Positions 33,864 through 42,239 of a stretch of DNA of 64,000 nucleotides are shown here, piece after piece. Below the pieces are notes generated by a model. That model searched no databases. It saw only the letters and a list, made by a program, of their open reading frames with translations, and was not told where the DNA came from. Position numbers and translations under genes: made by a program. This stretch comes from Kribbella sp. VKM Ac-2568 (GTDB lineage Bacteria; Actinomycetota; Actinomycetes; Propionibacteriales; Kribbellaceae): the NCBI RefSeq assembly GCF_004345365.1, contig NZ_SLVF01000005.1:310001-374000 (forward strand), written 5' to 3'. Every line of letters starts with the position of its first letter. Positions within the stretch are counted from its first letter, which is position 1.

Positions 33864-34559
33864 GCCGTACTCCCGGGCTCGAGGGCGTAGCCGACGCCAT
33901 GTACCGTCCGCACCCGGTCCGCGCCGATCTTGGCTCGCAGCGCCTTCACGTGGCTGTCGACCGTTCGGGTCCCGGAGGCACCCGGCCAGCCCCAGACCTC
34001 GGCGTACAGATTCTCCCGGGTCAGCACGACGCCCGGGCTGGCGGCGAGACAGAGCAGCAGGTCGAACTCGGTAGGCGTCAGGTGGACCTCGGTGTCGTCG
34101 ACCCAGGCTCGGCGAGCGGCCGCGTCGACCCGCAGGTCGCCCAGCTCGGTGGGTGACCGGACAGCCAGTTCAGCTGCCCGGTCAACCCGTCGGAGAAGGG
34201 CGGCGACCCGGGCCACCAGTTCCCGCATCCGGAAGGGCTTCGTGAGGTAGTCGTCGGCGCCGACGCCCAATCCCACCAGGATGTCCGCCTCGGTCGTCGC
34301 GCGCGGTCAGCATCAGCACGGGCACCGGTCGCCCGGCTTGGATCTGCCGGCACACCTCATGCCCGTCGAACCCGGGAAGCATCACGTCCAGCAGAACCAG
34401 ATCCGGCGCGGTCTCGGCGAACCGTGCGACGGCACCCGGCCCGTCCCAGGCCTGAACAACCTCGTACCCCGAACCGCGCAGCCGGTCGGTCACCGCCTGG
34501 TTGATCACCGGCTCGTCCTCAACCACAAGGATCCTGCGGCCTACTCCGCTGACTGACAT
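33860..34559 (-). pseudogene. OmpR-type response regulator split by a one-base frameshift
   Basis: Partner of the downstream kinase. The first frame (from the ATG at 34559) has RRILVVEDEPVINQAV, the phospho-acceptor LVLLDVMLPG and VLMLTARDD, then loses sense. The next frame resumes EADILVGLGVGADDYLTKPFRMRELV and continues through a complete winged-helix output domain (HLTPTEFDLLLCLAASPGVV, SHVKALRAKIG, VHGVGYALEPG). Deleting one G at 34292 or 34293 restores one continuous protein. Either a real mutation or an assembly error in a GC-rich stretch (GGTCGTCGCGCGCGG). Confidence 0.92.
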
Positions 34560-34632
34560 AGCCCGACCCTAGGAGCCACCCTGGTCAGAAAGAGCGCCCA
34601 ACTCGTGAAGGTTCTGTGCAGGTTGTGGTCGG

Positions 34633-35256
34633 TCAGCCGACGGTGGGGCTCGACCAGATCGTGCGTAGTGGCGCCATGCCGTCCTCGACGTACTCGGCGA
34701 TCGGGCGCACGCCACCGTCGAGGTACCACTGCTCGAGCGCGGCGAAGTAGCCGAACACGAGCGCGTTCGCCGCGACGCGCGCCTGGGTCTCGGTCAGCTC
34801 GCCGCGGCCGGCCATCATCGGGGCGATCCGCTGACTCGCCCTGTCGAGCGCCGCGCAGGCGGCCATCCGCACCGACGGCTCTTGGAAGAAGTAGCGCACC
34901 CGGCGCCAAGGGCTCTTCTCCCTCTGCGAGCCGCGTGGCCCTTCCTCGGGCTCGGGTGTTTGCTCCGCCGTTGATTCGTACTCGCGCACGATCCGCAGCA
35001 GGCTGCCGACGGGATCATCCAGATCCAGGATCTCGTCCAGCGCCTCCTGGCTCATGCTGTCGAACTCGTCGGCGACCAGGAGCCCTTCCTTGGTTCCGAA
35101 GTACCGGTAGACCGACGACGGCGACACCTCCGCCGCGGCGGCGATCTCCTCGATCGTGACCGCGTCGAACCCTCGCTCGTCGAACAGGTCGAGTGCCCGC
35201 TCCTGGATGGTGTGCCTGGCTTTGACTCGCCAGCGTTCCCGTAGACCGGATGCCAT
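34633..35256 (-). CDS. TetR-family regulator
   Basis: 207 residues from the ATG at 35256. The HTH reads IEEIAAAAEVSPSSVYRYFGTKEGLL (about residues 34-60), the classic TetR motif. The C-terminal ligand domain is unremarkable, with an acidic stretch TPEPEEG. It is divergent from a small membrane-protein gene (35345). The shared 88-base region carries long inverted arms, so it probably represses that gene and itself. Confidence 0.92.
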   Translation of the reverse strand: MASGLRERWRVKARHTIQERALDLFDERGFDAVTIEEIAAAAEVSPSSVYRYFGTKEGLLVADEFDSMSQEALDEILDLDDPVGSLLRIVREYESTAEQTPEPEEGPRGSQREKSPWRRVRYFFQEPSVRMAACAALDRASQRIAPMMAGRGELTETQARVAANALVFGYFAALEQWYLDGGVRPIAEYVEDGMAPLRTIWSSPTVG

Positions 35257-35285
35257 TCGCCGATTATAGACAGCCACACTCTTCA

Positions 35286-35358
35286 GCAAGTGACTTCCTC
35301 AAACCCTTTGACTTGCCGCGCGAGTCGTTCGTACAGTCACTTGCATGAGACAGTCACT
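35286..35358. promoter_or_regulatory. TetR operator arms and leaderless promoter
   Basis: Inverted arms GCAAGTGACT (35286-35295) and AGTCACTTGC (35335-35344) are perfect, and a further AGTCACT lies at 35352. On the + strand, TTGACT (35308) and TACAGT (35332), 18 bases apart, make a good promoter. Transcription would begin at or next to the ATG at 35345, giving a leaderless message. The TetR protein presumably binds the AGTCACT sites. Confidence 0.65.
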
Positions 35359-35824
35359 ATCTGAAAACCCGGTCGGCCCGACGGCGGCGACCGCTGGCCG
35401 GCGCTCGGCCGGGTACGCCGTCCTGGTGGCGGTCGCCTTGTCGGTTGTCCTCGCGGTGGCGGCGATCGTCGACCAGACCGGCGGCCACACCCTCAGCGAT
35501 CACGCCGATGCCGTGTACGCGTCGTCCGGCAAGCAGCCGTCCGCGAGCCTGCTCTACGGCCTCGTGTACGCCGTCGCCACCGTCAATGCCTTGTTGTGGC
35601 TATTCGTACTGCGCGTCGCGCGCTCACGCCGCCGGGCGGCGGCGGTCCTGGCCGTGATCGTCGCCGCGGTCACCGCAGGCCTCGCCGTACTCCTCCTCGT
35701 TTCTTCCGAGTACGACGCACGGATCTTCCCCCCACTCTGGGGCGTCCTGGCGATCCTGCCGGCGGTCCCGGGCATCCTCGCGACCGCGCTCCTCCTCCGC
35801 CAGGATTCAGGGCAGGTTCTGTAG
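35345..35824 (+). CDS. Small four-helix membrane protein
   Basis: 159 residues with four hydrophobic helices (GYAVLVAVALSVVLAVAAIV, LLYGLVYAVATVNALLWLFVL, AAAVLAVIVAAVTAGLAVLLL, WGVLAILPAVPGILATALLL). There is no family signature I can name; TetR-controlled four-helix proteins of this size are common and uncharacterised. There is no ribosome site, but a promoter sits so close that the message is probably leaderless. It overlaps the convergent SDR gene by 18 bases. Confidence 0.85.
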   Translation: MRQSLSENPVGPTAATAGRRSAGYAVLVAVALSVVLAVAAIVDQTGGHTLSDHADAVYASSGKQPSASLLYGLVYAVATVNALLWLFVLRVARSRRRAAAVLAVIVAAVTAGLAVLLLVSSEYDARIFPPLWGVLAILPAVPGILATALLLRQDSGQVL

Positions 35825-36571
35825 CCCGGCAGCGGTGAGCAGGTACTCCGGAGCGGTGGTCGCCGGGTCTGCGCGCACCAGGTCGACCAGGGCGGATCCG
35901 GCGATCTCGGGTGTCAGCAGGTCCCCTAGTTCCTTCAGGTACTCCTCATCGCTCTGGCCGCTGCGACCCGCGTACGCCCGAATCCCCCGCCTGCCTACGT
36001 CTCCGTACGGCGTCATCGTCGGCATCACCGCGGTGACGGTGATGTCCAGCCCGGCACGGCGCGACTCGTCTCGGGCGTACCCCGTGATGAATCGCTGCGT
36101 GGCCTTCGCACCGGCGTACCCACCACTGAGCGGCGAACCGTTGCGGTTGATCGCCGCACCGCTGCTGACCACGACCACCCTGGTCCCGGGCCGCAGCGGC
36201 GCGAGCAAAGCCTCCCGCAGCCAGTGGAACGCGATCCGGACATCGGTGTGCCAGTTGACCGAGAACGTCTCCCACGTCTGCTGGTGCAGCGGACGCATGT
36301 GCGGGCCGGCGCCGGCCACCAGAATGACGACCTCCGGCTCGTAGCGATCGAGAAGGTCGGCGGCCACGGTGGCGTCACCGGCGTCGGCGACCTCCGGCTG
36401 GATGGTGCCGACGGTGGTGGTGGTGGTGGTGGCCAGCTCGGCCAACGCCGCCGCAGTACGGGCGACCGCGACCACCGGGGCGCCGGCCTCGGCGAAGGCC
36501 GTTGCAATCCCGCGGCCCAGGCCACGGCTCGCACCGACGACGATCGTTGTCCTGCCAGACAGGTCGCTCAT
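35807..36571 (-). CDS. SDR-family oxidoreductase
   Basis: 254 residues from the ATG at 36571 (GGGAGGAATC). The nucleotide site is TTIVVGASRGLGRGIATAFAE. The active site region is VVVVSSGAAINRNGSPLSGGYAGAKATQRF (Ser and Y-x-x-x-K). A run of six Thr (residues near 50) is encoded by six ACC codons. It is likely co-transcribed with the upstream SDR gene (15 bases between stop and start). Substrate is unknown. Confidence 0.92.
   Translation of the reverse strand: MSDLSGRTTIVVGASRGLGRGIATAFAEAGAPVVAVARTAAALAELATTTTTTVGTIQPEVADAGDATVAADLLDRYEPEVVILVAGAGPHMRPLHQQTWETFSVNWHTDVRIAFHWLREALLAPLRPGTRVVVVSSGAAINRNGSPLSGGYAGAKATQRFITGYARDESRRAGLDITVTAVMPTMTPYGDVGRRGIRAYAGRSGQSDEEYLKELGDLLTPEIAGSALVDLVRADPATTAPEYLLTAAGLQNLP
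36413..36430. repeat. (GGT)6 microsatellite inside the SDR gene
   Basis: Six perfect GGT units (ACC on the coding strand) encode a Thr6 run. Changes in units of three would alter loop length without frameshift. Confidence 0.9.
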
Positions 36572-36585
36572 GATTCCTCCCGCGC

Positions 36586-37311
36586 TCATGAGCTGATCGG
36601 CTCTGCTTGTACGAACGCCGCCATCTGGCGTTCGAGCGCCTTGGACGCACTGTCGCGCCAACCTTCCGCCATGGAGGCCGACAGGGGATCGGGGAAGATC
36701 TCCTCGTCCCCGTTCTCCACGGCGTCGAGGATGGCTAGCGCGACGGACTCCACCGAGGCCTTCGGGATATCGATCCTCGGGCCCATATCGGTGTCGACGG
36801 GGCCGGACAGGACGGCATGTACCGCCACGCCTCGTCCGGCCAAGGCGGCGCGCAGCGACTGTGTGAGGGAGAACGCCGCGGCCTTGGAGATCGAGTACGT
36901 CGGATCGAGCGGCACGGGCGCCAAGGCCGCCAGCGACAGCACGTTGACGATGGTTCCCCGGGAACGAGTCAGCAGCGGCAGGAAGGCCTGGGTCGTGTCA
37001 TAGCTGCCGAAAAGGTTGACGGCGAGGTGCTGCTCGAGGGCGGCGCGATCGCTGAGGTCCGCGTAGAGCCCCACACCGGCATTGTTGATGAGGACATCGA
37101 GAGACGCGACACTCTCCACAGCCGCCTGGATCTGCGCGGCATCGGTCACGTCCAAGGTCAGCGGCGTGACGCGCTCGTCCGGATGGGCGAGAGGTGGACG
37201 CGTCCCGGCATAGACCCGCTTCGCCCCTCTCCTCAAGGCTTCCTCGACCAACGCCTGCCCGATACCGCGATTGGCCCCGGTCACCAGAACTGATCTGTCT
37301 GCGAATGTCAT
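36586..37311 (-). CDS. SDR-family oxidoreductase
   Basis: 241 residues. SVLVTGANRGIGQALVEEAL (TGxxxGxG nucleotide site), DVLINNAGVG (NNAG), and YSISKAAAFSL (catalytic Tyr and Lys) mark a classical SDR. The catalytic Ser lies in NVLSLAALAPV. It forms a unit with the next SDR and is divergent from the sigma-factor gene at 37461. The N-terminus follows immediately on the ATG. Confidence 0.93.
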   Translation of the reverse strand: MTFADRSVLVTGANRGIGQALVEEALRRGAKRVYAGTRPPLAHPDERVTPLTLDVTDAAQIQAAVESVASLDVLINNAGVGLYADLSDRAALEQHLAVNLFGSYDTTQAFLPLLTRSRGTIVNVLSLAALAPVPLDPTYSISKAAAFSLTQSLRAALAGRGVAVHAVLSGPVDTDMGPRIDIPKASVESVALAILDAVENGDEEIFPDPLSASMAEGWRDSASKALERQMAAFVQAEPISS

Positions 37312-37404
37312 GCATACCCCTAGCTAGCGCTTCCGACCTGTCGAAAATGCAGACATCGCGATCTCGAGAAACTGGGCGCGCGCACTCCGCCCAGTTCTCG
37401 GCCC

Positions 37405-37431
37405 GGCCGGTGTCAATACTGGAGACCGGCC
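37405..37431 (+). promoter_or_regulatory. Conserved element upstream of first SigX5-type sigma gene
   Basis: GGCCGGTGTCAATACTGGA (37405-37423) matches 16 of 19 positions with an element at the same distance (37-38 bases) before the second sigma gene. Here it is also flanked by inverted arms GGCCGGT/ACCGGCC. Likely an autoregulated promoter (inference). Confidence 0.6.
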
Positions 37432-37460
37432 AGGAGTGAGCTACATGACGCGAGGGTGGA

Positions 37461-38465
37461 GTGGTGACGACAAACCTGATCACGAGGGCGCGGGCCGGAG
37501 ACGGCAGCGCGTTCCGGGAGCTGACCGAGCCGTACCACCGGGAGCTCCAGGTGCACTGCTATCGGATGCTCGGATCCTTCCAGGACGCGGAGGATGTCCT
37601 CCAGGACACGCTGCTGGCTGCCTGGCAAGGTCTCGCAGGATTCGAGGGACGCGCCTCGATCCGCACCTGGCTGTACCGGATCGCCACCAACCGGTGCATC
37701 AACGCGCTTCGCTCCGCCAAGCGACGCCAGGCCAAGGAGTGGGACGCGCCCGAAATTCAGCCACCTGAGCCGACCGGACTCTCGGAGGTCGTCTGGCTCG
37801 AGCCCTATCCCGACGCCCTACTCGAGGGTGCGATCGACGGACCGCCCGGACCGGAGACACGCTACGAACAGACTGAAGCGATCTCCCTGGCCTTCGTGAC
37901 CGCACTGCAGGTCCTACCCGCTCGCCAGCGCGCCGTACTCATCCTGCGCGAGGTTCTCGGATACCACGCGAGCGAGGTGGCAGACATGCTCGACTCGTCG
38001 GTCGAGTCGGTCAACAGTGCGCTCAAACGGGCCCGCGTGGGTCTGCAGCGCCGCCTGCCGCCGACAGGCGAGCAGCCCCCCGCTCCCGACTCACCCGCCG
38101 AGCAGGCGCTCGTGGAGAAGTTCGTCCGCGCGTACCAGTCCGGCAATGTCAACGCGCTGGTCGCCTTGCTCACCGAGGACGTCCGCGTCTCGATGCCGCC
38201 CGTTCCCCTCGAGTACTACGGCCGCGATGCCGTGCACGGCTTCTACACCAGCGTCATGCGTCCGGATCGCCTGTACGACCTCGTGCCGACGCGGGCGAAC
38301 GGCCAGCCGGCCTTCGGCACCTACCTACGAACCTCCATCGATGGCGTCCGCCGCGGGACGGGCCTCCTCGTCCTCACGCTCACTGGCGACCAGGTCAGCG
38401 CTGCCACCCGCTTCGACAACAGCGCCCTCCCCTGGTTCGGCCTCCCCCGATCGCTCCCCGGCTGA
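37461..38465 (+). CDS. ECF sigma factor, SigX5/SigG-like, with C-terminal SnoaL-like domain (copy 1)
   Basis: 334 residues. Region 2: FRELTEPYHRELQVHCYRMLGSFQDAEDVLQDTLLAAWQGL. Region 4: LPARQRAVLILREVLGYHASEVADMLDSSVESVNSALKRARVGL. A C-terminal NTF2/SnoaL-like domain (residues about 215-330: FVRAYQSGNVNALVALLTEDVRVSMPP) is fused, as in the TIGR02960 class; in related factors it tunes activity without a separate anti-sigma. GTG start. It is 64% or more similar by eye to the copy at 39288. Confidence 0.93.
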   Translation: MVTTNLITRARAGDGSAFRELTEPYHRELQVHCYRMLGSFQDAEDVLQDTLLAAWQGLAGFEGRASIRTWLYRIATNRCINALRSAKRRQAKEWDAPEIQPPEPTGLSEVVWLEPYPDALLEGAIDGPPGPETRYEQTEAISLAFVTALQVLPARQRAVLILREVLGYHASEVADMLDSSVESVNSALKRARVGLQRRLPPTGEQPPAPDSPAEQALVEKFVRAYQSGNVNALVALLTEDVRVSMPPVPLEYYGRDAVHGFYTSVMRPDRLYDLVPTRANGQPAFGTYLRTSIDGVRRGTGLLVLTLTGDQVSAATRFDNSALPWFGLPRSLPG

Positions 38466-38516
38466 CCGTGAGCTCACTCGGCGCGCTCCACCTCGGTACT
38501 GGCCAGACGCGACGAG

Positions 38517-38556
38517 CCTCCACCCTTCGCGCGTGGTGGGGCGCGAAGGGTGGAGG
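38517..38556. terminator. Bidirectional terminator between convergent genes
   Basis: Perfect 16-bp arms CCTCCACCCTTCGCGC / GCGCGAAGGGTGGAGG around an 8-base loop, between the sigma-factor stop (38465) and the DHFR-like stop (38566). Confidence 0.85.
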
Positions 38557-38565
38557 GCGCGGTCG

Positions 38566-39138
38566 TCAGGCGTCCCGGACGACCTCGTAGGTGAGCAGGA
38601 CGAGGGCGTCACCGACGGCCTGGGTATCGACCAGCCGCGTGGATTTCGTGTCACCGATCTCGCCGAAGAGGCGCTCGCCGGCCCCGAGCACGACCGGGTA
38701 GACCATCAGCCGCAGTTCGTCGACGAGGTCGTGATCCATCAGGGTGCGCGCGAGCTGACCGCTGGCGTAGACGACGATGTCCCCGGCCAGTTCCTGCTTC
38801 AGCTTCGAGACCTCATCCAGCGGCTCCCCCTTCAGGACCGTCGAGTTGTTCCAGTCAGGATCTTCGAGCGTCGAGGACACGACGTACTTGGGCAGGTTCC
38901 TCAATCTGTCCGCCCACTCTCCAGTCCGGGTTGCCCACCGGGGGGCGAACCACTCGTAGCTCCGCCGACCCAGCAGCAGGGCCTCGGCGCCCAGCGCCTC
39001 GGCGTACTCGGTCTTGGCCCACTCTTCCCCGGCCCGTTCGAAGTCGAACCAGCCGCCTTGTTTGAAGCCCTCGTCACCGGTCGGGTCCTGGACGACCCCA
39101 TCGAGCGTGACGTTCACGCTGACGACGATCTTTCCCAT
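38566..39138 (-). CDS. Dihydrofolate reductase-family (RibD C-terminal-like) protein
   Basis: 190 residues: KIVVSVNVTLDGVVQDPTGDE (family start), EALLLGRRSYEWFAP, KYVVSSTLEDPDWNNSTVLKG, DIVVYASGQLARTLMDHDLVDELRLMVYPVVLGAGERLF. These small reductases use NADPH; substrate is undetermined and probably not dihydrofolate. It is divergent from the second sigma gene and likely within its regulatory reach, as DHFR-like and YCII proteins often accompany these sigma factors. Confidence 0.93.
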   Translation of the reverse strand: MGKIVVSVNVTLDGVVQDPTGDEGFKQGGWFDFERAGEEWAKTEYAEALGAEALLLGRRSYEWFAPRWATRTGEWADRLRNLPKYVVSSTLEDPDWNNSTVLKGEPLDEVSKLKQELAGDIVVYASGQLARTLMDHDLVDELRLMVYPVVLGAGERLFGEIGDTKSTRLVDTQAVGDALVLLTYEVVRDA

Positions 39139-39232
39139 CTCGATCTCCTTTGTTGGCGTTGTCGGCTACCACTGATCTAGACACCGCGACATCGGGAAAG
39201 GGGGCTCTGGTCAATCGACCCCTTCGGCACTC

Positions 39233-39251
39233 GGCCGGCGTCCATACAGGA
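39233..39251 (+). promoter_or_regulatory. Conserved element upstream of second SigX5-type sigma gene
   Basis: GGCCGGCGTCCATACAGGA, 37 bases before the GTG. Sixteen of 19 positions match the element at 37405. It is likely a promoter recognised by the encoded sigma factors (inference). Confidence 0.6.
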
Positions 39252-39287
39252 TGGAAGGGCGACAAAGCGCAGAGAGAGGTGGCGAGA

Positions 39288-40301
39288 GTGGAGTTGGTGA
39301 GAGCCGACCTGATCAGCAGGGCGCGGGCCGGGGACGGCGAGGCGTTCCGGGCGCTGACCGAGCCGCACCGCCGCGAGCTACAAGTGCACTGCTACCGGAT
39401 GCTCGGATCGTTCCAGGACGCCGAGGATGCCCTCCAGGACACCCTGTTGGGCGCCTGGCGGGGTCTCGGCGGGTTCGACGGCCGCGCGTCGCTCCGGACC
39501 TGGCTCTACCGGATCGCCACCAACCGGTGCCTCAGCGCACTTCGCTCGGCCAGCCGACGCCCGGCCAAGGAGTGGGACATCCCCGGGGTCGAACCGCCCG
39601 AACCGACCCGGCTCGGCGAAGTCGTCTGGCTCGAGCCGTACCCCGACGCCCTCTTCGACGGTGCGATCAATCTGCCGCTCGGCCCGGAGGCCCGCTATGA
39701 GCAGACCGAATCCATCTCTTTGGCCTTCGTGACCGCCCTGCAGGTACTGCCGCCTCGCCAGCTCGCCGTACTCATCCTGCGCGACGTCCTCGGATTCCAC
39801 GCGAACGAGGTGGCCGACATGTTGGACACGACCGTCGATTCGGTCAAGAGCGCCCTCAAACGGGCGCGCGCCGGCCTCGAACGCCGACGGTCGACGGCCG
39901 CCGACCGCGAACCGCCTCCCGCCGCCGACTCGACCACCGAGGATGCGATCGTGGCGAAGTTCGTCAGCGCGTGGCAGTCCGCCGATATCGACGCGCTGGT
40001 GGACCTGCTGACCGACGACGTCTTCATGTCCATGCCACCACTGCCCCTCGAATACGAGGGCCGAGACGTCGTAGCCCACTTCTGCGCCACCCTCTTCGGC
40101 GCAGGCCGCAGATTCGACCTCGTGCCGACGCGAGCCAACGGCCAGCCGGCGTTCGGCGCCTACCTGCGCACTCCCACCGGCATCCGCCACGGCACCGGCC
40201 TCTACGTCCTCACCCTCGCAGGCAACCACATCTGCGCCCTGACCCGCTTCGAAAACACCGCGCTCCCATCCTTCGGCCTACCCCGATCACTCCCTCGCTG
40301 A
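39288..40301 (+). CDS. ECF sigma factor, SigX5/SigG-like, with C-terminal SnoaL-like domain (copy 2)
   Basis: 337 residues from the GTG at 39288 (GAGAGG upstream). The reading frame is open to 39150 but the extra part has no family match. It has the same architecture as copy 1: region 2 with HCYRMLGSFQDAEDALQDTLLGAWRGL, region 4 with LPPRQLAVLILRDVLGFHANEVADMLDTTVDSVKSALKRARAGL, then a SnoaL-like domain with FVSAWQSADIDALVDLLTDDVFMSMPP. Tandem copies 1.8 kb apart with a matching upstream motif point to duplication. Confidence 0.93.
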   Translation: MELVRADLISRARAGDGEAFRALTEPHRRELQVHCYRMLGSFQDAEDALQDTLLGAWRGLGGFDGRASLRTWLYRIATNRCLSALRSASRRPAKEWDIPGVEPPEPTRLGEVVWLEPYPDALFDGAINLPLGPEARYEQTESISLAFVTALQVLPPRQLAVLILRDVLGFHANEVADMLDTTVDSVKSALKRARAGLERRRSTAADREPPPAADSTTEDAIVAKFVSAWQSADIDALVDLLTDDVFMSMPPLPLEYEGRDVVAHFCATLFGAGRRFDLVPTRANGQPAFGAYLRTPTGIRHGTGLYVLTLAGNHICALTRFENTALPSFGLPRSLPR

Positions 40302-40482
40302 CCAGCTGATCAGACCTCGCCCGCCAGGTACCACGTCCAGCCGAAAGGCGAGGCCGCCGCTCGGCGCCGCGACGATCGCACCGACGAGAACCTCGATGCC
40401 GGTCGCCCTGACGTTCCACCGCGAGACCGGCTGATAATGACAGGACGTCCGAACCGGACCGTCCCTGTCCCGAGGAGAGACC

Positions 40483-41169
40483 ATGTCGTCATCCGGGAGC
40501 CAACCTCCGGCGGAACCGACCCCCGCGCCCGCGGCCGTGCCGCAGGCAGTCCGGGCATCTCTGCTCGCTACCGAGCACTGGAGCCTGCTCGGGACCCGAG
40601 GCACAGTCTGGTCGGAGGTGATGAGCCGGATCTCCATCCACCTCACGGTCGCCTCCGCATCGCTGGTGGTGATCGCCCTGGTGACGCAGGCGTCCGGGTT
40701 CGGCACCGCCTTCAAGGTCCTCTCGATCGGCCTGAGCTCGGCGGTGCTGGTGCTCGGCACGCTCACCGCCATCCGGGTGCACAACGCGAGCGTGGACGAC
40801 ACGGTGCTCGTCATCGGGATGAACCGGCTGCGCGCTGCCTATCTCGAGATGGACCCGACGCTGGCGGACTACTTCGTCACGTCGTGGCACGACGACCAGG
40901 CCGGAGTGATGAGGACCTACACCATGGGAACCCGCCCAGCCATGAGCCACAGCCTGGGCAGCACGACGATGTTCGTGAACATCGTCAACACGATGGTCGC
41001 GGGCACGCTCGGGTCCCTGATCTCGAACGCCGCTGGGGCGGGGCCGACCGTGGTCGTCATCGTCGGCACGATCAGTGGTCTGGCGTACCTGGCGGCCACG
41101 ATCGAGGCCGCCAGGCGGACCTTCGCCAGACCCCCCGTCATGGCACACTTCCCGTCTCCGGCGGACTGA
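40483..41169 (+). CDS. Hypothetical membrane protein, 228 residues
   Basis: A Pro-rich N-terminus precedes EHWSLLGTRGTVWSEVMSRISIHLTVASASLVVIALV. Two membrane helices sit near residues 50-95, a soluble loop follows (NRLRAAYLEMDPTLADYFVTSWHDD), then two more helices (MFVNIVNTMVAGTLG and VVVIVGTISGLAYLAATIE). No family recognised. The layout resembles small four-helix SLATT-like or DUF-type proteins. The ribosome site is GAGGAGAGACC before ATG. Confidence 0.8.
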   Translation: MSSSGSQPPAEPTPAPAAVPQAVRASLLATEHWSLLGTRGTVWSEVMSRISIHLTVASASLVVIALVTQASGFGTAFKVLSIGLSSAVLVLGTLTAIRVHNASVDDTVLVIGMNRLRAAYLEMDPTLADYFVTSWHDDQAGVMRTYTMGTRPAMSHSLGSTTMFVNIVNTMVAGTLGSLISNAAGAGPTVVVIVGTISGLAYLAATIEAARRTFARPPVMAHFPSPAD

Positions 41170-41252
41170 CCGGCTCAGCTACCTGGCACACCTCGAGACC
41201 GGCATAGGGTGCACTCGACGCGACGTACACGACGCAGGGACGGCGGCAGAAT

Positions 41253-41930
41253 ATGGGCAACGGCACCCGCGACGAGCTGCTCAGTCGCCTGGCGGAGGCG
41301 GTCGGATCCGTCACGATCGCACACCCGACGCGGGTCGCCGTCGACGGACCGCCCGCCGCCGGCAAGACCACGCTGGCTGACGAGCTCGCCGTCGTCCTGC
41401 GCGCGCAAGGCCGCGAAGTCATCCGCGCGACGATCGAAGACTTCCTCACCCCCCGGTCACAGCGCTATCGGCGCGGCGAGGACTCTGCCGAAGGCTGCTA
41501 TCACGACAGCTTCGACTTCGACGCGCTGCACCGGGTTCTGCTCGATCCGCTGGGCCCGGCCGGAGACCGAAGGTTCCAGCAGGCGGTCTACGACAGGGTC
41601 ACGGACACCGCACTGTCCCAGCCGGTCAAGACGGCACCCGCCGACGCCGTGCTGCTCTTCGACGGCGTGTTCCTCCTGCGCCCGGAGCTGATTGACCGGT
41701 GGGACCTGCGCATCTTCGTGTCCGCCGCTTTCGAGAAGACCCTGGATCGCGCCCGGACCCGAGACCAGACCCCGTTTAGACCCGCCACCGAGGTCGAGCG
41801 ACGCTACCGCAGCCGCTACATACCCTCCCAGCAGTTCTACTTCGACACGACCCGCCCGACCGCTCACGCCGACATCATCGTGCACAACGACGAGCCCCAC
41901 GAGCCGGCCTGGGAGGCCCGACCACGCTGA
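41253..41930 (+). CDS. Uridine kinase-like P-loop NTPase
   Basis: 225 residues. P-loop VAVDGPPAAGKTTLADELA (about residues 30-48), DFLTPRSQRYRRGEDSAEGCYHDSFDF (substrate loop with the Y-x-D-F pattern of uridine kinases), and AVLLFDGVFLLRPELIDRWDLRIFV (Walker B strand). It probably phosphorylates a nucleoside or small alcohol; the acceptor is uncertain. It is transcribed alone, convergent with the mini-protein gene at 41970. Confidence 0.9.
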   Translation: MGNGTRDELLSRLAEAVGSVTIAHPTRVAVDGPPAAGKTTLADELAVVLRAQGREVIRATIEDFLTPRSQRYRRGEDSAEGCYHDSFDFDALHRVLLDPLGPAGDRRFQQAVYDRVTDTALSQPVKTAPADAVLLFDGVFLLRPELIDRWDLRIFVSAAFEKTLDRARTRDQTPFRPATEVERRYRSRYIPSQQFYFDTTRPTAHADIIVHNDEPHEPAWEARPR

Positions 41931-41969
41931 TCAGATACACAGGAACTGGCAACTACCCTCTCGTGGCAT

Positions 41970-42239
41970 TCACTCGCTCCCGTCGTCTCCCTCTCCAGGC
42001 TCGACGGCGACCCATTCGGTCGATGCCGACGTCGTCGCATCTGGTACTCGGCGAATCTCGACGACTTCGATGTTCAGGGCCCGGAGTCGTGACAGCAGGC
42101 CATAGAGGGCCGACTGATCCGGGATGCCGTAGACGATGGTGTTCACCTGATCGACCGCCAGTGTCACGGCGCCCAGATCTCGAAGGTCTTGCTCCGGTAC
42201 GGCGCCCGCCACGCGCAGCTCGTACGTCGCATCCTCCAT
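41970..42239 (-). CDS. Mini-protein of recurring alpha/beta family (copy B)
   Basis: 89 residues from the ATG at 42239, preceded by GGAGTGGG; a GTG three codons earlier is less likely. It has the shared pattern ATYELRVAGAV, TIVYGIPDQSALYGLLSRLRALN and IEVVEIRRV, then an acidic tail. The same fold plan as copies A, C and D. It lies 0.65 kb from copies C and D on the opposite strand and about 3.8 kb from the start of the large LuxR gene. Function is unknown. Confidence 0.83.
   Translation of the reverse strand: MEDATYELRVAGAVPEQDLRDLGAVTLAVDQVNTIVYGIPDQSALYGLLSRLRALNIEVVEIRRVPDATTSASTEWVAVEPGEGDDGSE

Noticed and set aside
40287-40440. Coding-like - strand fragment (FRLDVVPGGRGLISW) overlapping the second sigma gene end
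   Set aside because: No start codon is available, and it lies across the terminus of a solid gene, so it is more likely a chance frame.
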